Assembly: GCF_000190755.2 (NCBI RefSeq)
Contig: NZ_JH109154.1
Span: 186,001-250,000 of the forward strand
DNA: 64,000 nt
Direction of reading: 5' to 3'
Source of the DNA: Methylobacter tundripaludum SV96
GTDB taxonomy: Bacteria > Pseudomonadota > Gammaproteobacteria > Methylococcales > Methylomonadaceae
Shown here: positions 60,422-64,000 of the stretch, piece after piece
Numbering within the stretch: position 1 is the stretch's first letter
How the letters are laid out: every line of letters begins with the position of its first letter
Translations under genes and position numbers: made by a program
Notes under the pieces: generated by a model
What the model saw: only the letters and a program-made list of their open reading frames with translations
Told to the model about the DNA's origin: nothing
The model's database searches: none

Positions 60422-61024
60422 TCAATAAGTTTTCATCAACCCGTCCAACGTCAACCCGCAACTGGGCGCAAACGCTTTCATAAAGAAACTTACTTCAGGT
60501 TGTTCTGATGCGCCGATAGTTAAAGCCAATTGAGCGGCGGCGGTTTCAAACTCTAAATTCCCGGCTTTTAGCTCAGCCTGACATTTGAGATAGGCCGATA
60601 TTTTATCTGCCGCCTTAATGATCTGCACATGCTCCGGCGGCATCCTGTCGTGATGAATCAGCACCTGAAAATCAGCCTGCAACTCAACCGGCAAAAGCGC
60701 CAGCAGCTCTATTTCGGCCTGATGCTCAATCCGTTTGTAGGCGGCGCTGATTTCCTGGGAATGATATTTAATAGGAGTGGGCAAATCGCCGGTAATGACT
60801 TCCGTAATATCGTGATACAAAGCCGCCGTAGCAATGGCGTTGGCATCAACGGTCCCGCCGTAATAACGATTTTTAATCAAGGCCAACGTGTGGGCAATAA
60901 CCGACACCTCCCAGCTATGCTCCATGACATTTTCAGCATGCGCATTGCGCTTTAGACCCCAGCGCTTAATCCATCTTAGCCGCGACAAATAAGCATAGAA
61001 ACTACTTGTTATTTCTTTATTCAT
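60422..61024 (-). CDS. yfbR: 5'-deoxynucleotidase YfbR (HD domain)
   Basis: The 200-residue HD-fold enzyme has the ligand residues in NVMEHSWEVSVIAH and LYHDITEVITGDLPTPIKYH, plus the downstream Asp in IKAADKISAYLKC. It dephosphorylates deoxynucleoside 5'-monophosphates. The alignment with E. coli YfbR is collinear over the whole length. Confidence 0.92.
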   Translation of the reverse strand: MNKEITSSFYAYLSRLRWIKRWGLKRNAHAENVMEHSWEVSVIAHTLALIKNRYYGGTVDANAIATAALYHDITEVITGDLPTPIKYHSQEISAAYKRIEHQAEIELLALLPVELQADFQVLIHHDRMPPEHVQIIKAADKISAYLKCQAELKAGNLEFETAAAQLALTIGASEQPEVSFFMKAFAPSCGLTLDGLMKTY

Positions 61025-61121
61025 ATTTCTTTAATGAGCGAATTTTCTATCAGAACCTGAACATAATATTTCTTATTATCCCAGAAGTAATGAGCCCTTA
61101 TCAGTGGCAGTGACCTTGGCA

Positions 61122-61283
61122 TTAGTTAATTGTCCAAGTTTTCATTGTTGGACCATTGGCATAAGTGACCGGATAATTTCCGTCCAGAAATTCAACTGCC
61201 TTCCTTGACAGCTGATTTTGTTGATCCTGCGTATAACCGGCCGGCAAAACCAGAACGCCTAATAGTTTAATATTTTCATTCAT
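61122..61283 (-). CDS. Possible small protein
   Basis: From the ATG at 61281-61283 the frame gives 53 residues (MNENIKLLGVLVLPAGYTQD to TMKTWTIN). It could be a soluble small protein; no family is recognised. The upstream open extension into the rbgA promoter is not credible. Confidence 0.35.
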   Translation of the reverse strand: MNENIKLLGVLVLPAGYTQDQQNQLSRKAVEFLDGNYPVTYANGPTMKTWTIN

Positions 61284-61362
61284 TAAGACTTGTATGCATT
61301 TATAGCTGTTGATTATAGGGTTATGATGCTTAAATAGTCCACTTTGGTTACAGCTAAACATC

Positions 61363-62283
61363 ATGCTTATTCAGTGGTATCCCGGCCATATGCACAAGGC
61401 CGGCAAAGAGGTCAAAGAAATCCTGCCCCAGGTTGACCTGATCATCGAAATTCTGGACGCGCGCATTCCGTTCAGCAGTCAAAATCCGATGCTCGCCGCG
61501 CTGCGCGGCGACAAGCCCTGCATCAAAGTACTCAGTAAAAGCGACCTTGCCGACCCGGTTGTTACGCAACAATGGCAAACCTATCTGGAGCAGGAGCAAG
61601 GCGTAAAAACCCTGGCACTGACCACCGAGCAGCCCGAAAAAATGCGCCAGCTGACCGAACTGTGCCACAAGATGCTGCCGAATAAAGCCAGCAGCGACAA
61701 ACCGATCCACACCCTGATCATGGGCATCCCCAATGTCGGCAAGTCCACGCTGATCAACATACTGGCCGGAAGAATGATCGCCAAAACCGGCAACGAACCG
61801 GCCATCACCAAGACCCAGCAACGCATTGACATAGGCCACGGCATTATCCTATTGGACACGCCCGGCATGCTGTGGCCCAACGTCGAAAATAAAAACAGCG
61901 GTTACCGGCTGGCGACCACCGGCGCTATCAAAGATACCGCAATCAGTCATGAGAATGTCGCCTTCTTCGCGGCCGAATACCTGTTGCAGTATTACCCGGA
62001 TTTATTGCAGACCCGTTTCCAGCTGGAGCAGCTACCGGAAGCCGAGCAACAGCTGATGGAAGCCATCGGTAAAAAACGCGGCTGTCTGCGCTCGGGCGGG
62101 CACATCGAAATGGATAAAGTGGCTAAAATCCTGCTGTCTGAATTGCGCGCCGGCACCATCGGCAGAATCAGCCTGGAAACGCCTTCCATGATGGAGAAAG
62201 AATTGGCCGAGCTGGTGATTATTCGCGAGCAGAAAGAGGCCAAGAAAAAAGCGCGGAAGCAGAAATGGAAAGGGTCAAATTAA
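61363..62283 (+). CDS. rbgA: Ribosome biogenesis GTPase YlqF/RbgA
   Basis: The 306-residue circularly permuted GTPase starts IQWYPGHMHKAGKEVKE. G4 (LSKSDLAD) comes before G1 (GIPNVGKST) and G3 (DTPGMLWP), the order that defines the family. In B. subtilis RbgA matures the 50S subunit. The C-terminal helical domain is complete and ends in a Lys-rich tail. Confidence 0.94.
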   Translation: MLIQWYPGHMHKAGKEVKEILPQVDLIIEILDARIPFSSQNPMLAALRGDKPCIKVLSKSDLADPVVTQQWQTYLEQEQGVKTLALTTEQPEKMRQLTELCHKMLPNKASSDKPIHTLIMGIPNVGKSTLINILAGRMIAKTGNEPAITKTQQRIDIGHGIILLDTPGMLWPNVENKNSGYRLATTGAIKDTAISHENVAFFAAEYLLQYYPDLLQTRFQLEQLPEAEQQLMEAIGKKRGCLRSGGHIEMDKVAKILLSELRAGTIGRISLETPSMMEKELAELVIIREQKEAKKKARKQKWKGSN

Positions 62284-62386
62284 CTTGGTTTGTGTAGAGC
62301 CGTAAGATGTACTGAACAAAGTAAAGCGCATCTTTCGCGATTGATGCGCTTCGTGCCTTGGCAACTGCTCCCTGCCCTACCGACGC

Positions 62387-63997
62387 TCAAGAACTACACG
62401 ACAACATAGAACACCCGGCCCGCTGCCTTGCCCAGTCGGGGCGTTTTAAGGCGAATTCTTCTTTGCCGGGCTGTTCGTCGTAGGGATGGCGCAATAGTTC
62501 CAACAGCTCATTAACCATCGAAAAATCGCCCTGCTCCGCTTTGTCTATCGCCAGTTGCGCCAGGTAATTCCTCAACACGTATTTGGGATTGGTGGCGTTC
62601 ATAGTCTTGATGCGCTCGGCATCGGCTATGCCGGAATTCTGAATTCGTTTTATATAAAGTCTAAGCCAGTTGCCAAGACGCGCCTTGTATTCATCGGTTA
62701 ATTGCTCCGGCACATAATAAGCTTCCATCAACGGCGCCATCAAAGCCTCATCGCCAAGTTCAACATCCATGACCAATATGGCAAGCTTACGGTAAAAAAT
62801 AGTCATATCCGTTTCAACCGATTGCAACAGAATCAACAACTCGGTGTTTAGTTCGTTATCGATGGACGGATCATAGGCATTCAACCCCAGCTTACCGGCG
62901 ACCATGGTTTGCCAGCCTCGCTCAAAGGTGTCCTTATAAGCATTGATCGCCTGTTGCAGGGGTTCAACCTGTTCTATCAGCGGATAGATCGCATTAGCCA
63001 ATTGCCCCAGATTCCAGAACGCGATTTGCGGCTGATTGCCGAAACGATACCGGCGGTCGGCCGCATCGGTGGTATTGGGCGTCCAGTTGGGATCGTAATT
63101 TTCCAGCCAGCCGTAAGGACCGTAATCTATGGTGAGGCCGAGTATCGACATATTATCGGTATTCATCACGCCATGAACAAAGCCGACCCGCTGCCAATGC
63201 ACGATCATTTCCGCCGTCCTGCGGCAGACTTCTTCAAACCATTGAAGGTAAACGTCCAGCGACGGCTCACCCAAATGCGGAAAGTCGGTAACAATGGTGT
63301 AGTCCACCAGTTTTCTCAGCAGATCGATCTCGCCCCTGGCTGTAAAAATCTGAAAACTGCCGAAACGGGTAAACGATGGTGCAACGCGGCACACTACGGC
63401 ACCCGGTTCGGGTTTGGGATCGCCGCTGTAGAACATATCCCGGATAACCTCCTCGCCGGTCAGTATCAGACTCAATGCCCGCGTGGTCGGCACACCCAAA
63501 TGATACATGGCTTCACTGCACAAAAACTCGCGTACCGAGGAGCGCAGCACCGCCAAGCCGTCGGCATTCCTTGAGTAAGGCGTGGAACCTGCGCCTTTCA
63601 GCTGCAAGGTAAAACGCTCGCCTTTCCTGTTAATTATTTCACCCAGGTTGATAGCGCGACCGTCACCGAGCTGCCCCGCCCAGTTGCCGAACTGGTGGCC
63701 GCCGTAACAGATTGCGTAAGAATCCATGCCGGTTAACAGGCTATTGCCGACAAACACTTGGGTAAAATCGGCGGATTTACAGACTTCCTCAGTTAAATCC
63801 AGTAACTCTGCAACCTCTCTGGAATAAGCAACCAACCGCGGATTAGCAACTTTGGTCGGCAATACCCGGGAATAGCAAGCGCTGAATACCTGACGACGAT
63901 TATTGACAGTTTCGGGGTCGGCGGGTAACTCGCGTATAAAACGATTATCGAAGATCAAATCATCGAGTCCGGAAGTTTTTGTTTGGGAATTCATCAT
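62387..63997 (-). CDS. selO: SelO/YdiU family protein adenylyltransferase (AMPylase)
   Basis: The 536-residue pseudokinase-fold enzyme includes YGGHQFGNWAGQLGDGRAI, the nucleotide-contact segments LKGAGSTPYSR and SSVREFLCSEAM, and the metal/catalytic site VHGVMNTDNMSILG with IDYGPYGW. SelO transfers AMP to Ser/Thr/Tyr of target proteins in redox control. The C-terminus ends GCSMLSCSS; in many species a Sec or Cys stands close to this end. The ATG at 63997 (followed by another at 63994) lies 3 bases from the window edge, so the promoter is outside. Confidence 0.93.
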   Translation of the reverse strand: MMNSQTKTSGLDDLIFDNRFIRELPADPETVNNRRQVFSACYSRVLPTKVANPRLVAYSREVAELLDLTEEVCKSADFTQVFVGNSLLTGMDSYAICYGGHQFGNWAGQLGDGRAINLGEIINRKGERFTLQLKGAGSTPYSRNADGLAVLRSSVREFLCSEAMYHLGVPTTRALSLILTGEEVIRDMFYSGDPKPEPGAVVCRVAPSFTRFGSFQIFTARGEIDLLRKLVDYTIVTDFPHLGEPSLDVYLQWFEEVCRRTAEMIVHWQRVGFVHGVMNTDNMSILGLTIDYGPYGWLENYDPNWTPNTTDAADRRYRFGNQPQIAFWNLGQLANAIYPLIEQVEPLQQAINAYKDTFERGWQTMVAGKLGLNAYDPSIDNELNTELLILLQSVETDMTIFYRKLAILVMDVELGDEALMAPLMEAYYVPEQLTDEYKARLGNWLRLYIKRIQNSGIADAERIKTMNATNPKYVLRNYLAQLAIDKAEQGDFSMVNELLELLRHPYDEQPGKEEFALKRPDWARQRAGCSMLSCSS

Positions 63998-64000
63998 AAT

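Noticed and set aside
62909-63574. 221-codon forward frame inside selO
   Set aside because: It is antisense to conserved SelO motifs and looks like codon-bias shadow.
1-64000. CRISPR arrays, tRNA and rRNA genes
   Set aside because: I saw no regularly spaced repeat series, no cloverleaf with a T-loop consensus and no rRNA-like stretch. A tRNA scan would be needed to exclude a missed tRNA.

Overview
The window reads as chromosomal DNA of a methylotrophic gammaproteobacterium, most likely a type I methanotroph (Methylococcales). The main reason is a run of tetrahydromethanopterin (H4MPT) and methanofuran cofactor genes at 22.4-26.2 kb: a DmrB-like flavoprotein, a dihydropteroate-synthase-like protein, a DUF447 protein and MfnB. 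These cofactors carry C1 units in methylotrophs. Around them is ordinary gammaproteobacterial housekeeping content (gcvR-bcp-phoH, ygfZ/ygfX, parC, folP, pit, mtgA, mlaA, mepA, yfbR, rbgA, selO). The genus is inference; no rRNA or tRNA gene was recognised.

Layout. 1-13.3 kb: a large acidic-repeat membrane protein running off the left edge, then housekeeping genes. 13.4-20.5 kb: a defence-type islet. One compact reverse-strand operon encodes an MmeI-like DNA methyltransferase, a BrnT/BrnA toxin-antitoxin pair, a superfamily 2 helicase and a T5orf172/GIY-YIG-type protein; a second, PIN/ribbon-helix-helix pair lies just upstream. 21-26.2 kb: folP and the H4MPT genes. A 50-bp hairpin repeat sits inside coding sequence three times here, and MfnB is fused to a response-regulator receiver domain. 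26.3-33.3 kb: a complete arsenic resistance operon (arsR, arsC, arsD, arsA, a second arsC, arsI, acr3 and a methyltransferase) between 34-bp inverted repeats that match at 30 positions, with remnants of a Tn3-type transposase and a coiled-coil TnpT-like gene at the two ends. It looks like a decayed Tn3-family transposon. 33.4-39 kb: an AT-rich accessory stretch with a secreted helical protein, MarR, an RlmN/Cfr-type radical SAM methylase with an apparent CTG start, a REP-associated transposase with its REP sites, and a metallophosphoesterase. 39-47.5 kb: nitroreductase, a DoxX-pirin operon with divergent LysR, and an EmrB/NodT/EmrA-type tripartite efflux operon interrupted by a repeat block that duplicated the start of the emrA-like gene. 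47.9-53 kb: cytochrome bd-type oxidase, a lipoprotein, and phosphate transport (pit plus DUF47). 53-56.3 kb: transposase remnants around a large secreted protein. 56.3-64 kb: envelope genes (lipase-like lipoprotein, MtgA, MlaA, MepA), YfbR, RbgA and SelO.

Dispersed repeats are a strong theme. There are three copies of an inverted pair built on the TTCGACAAGCTC core, three CACGAAG/CTTCGTG palindromes, five copies of a 25-bp GTTCCCACGC palindrome, REP hairpins beside the RAYT gene, and the 50-bp intragenic hairpin repeat.

The best candidates for something new are the five-gene methyltransferase/BrnTA/helicase/GIY-YIG operon, the intragenic 50-bp repeat with compensatory stem changes, and the MfnB-receiver fusion.
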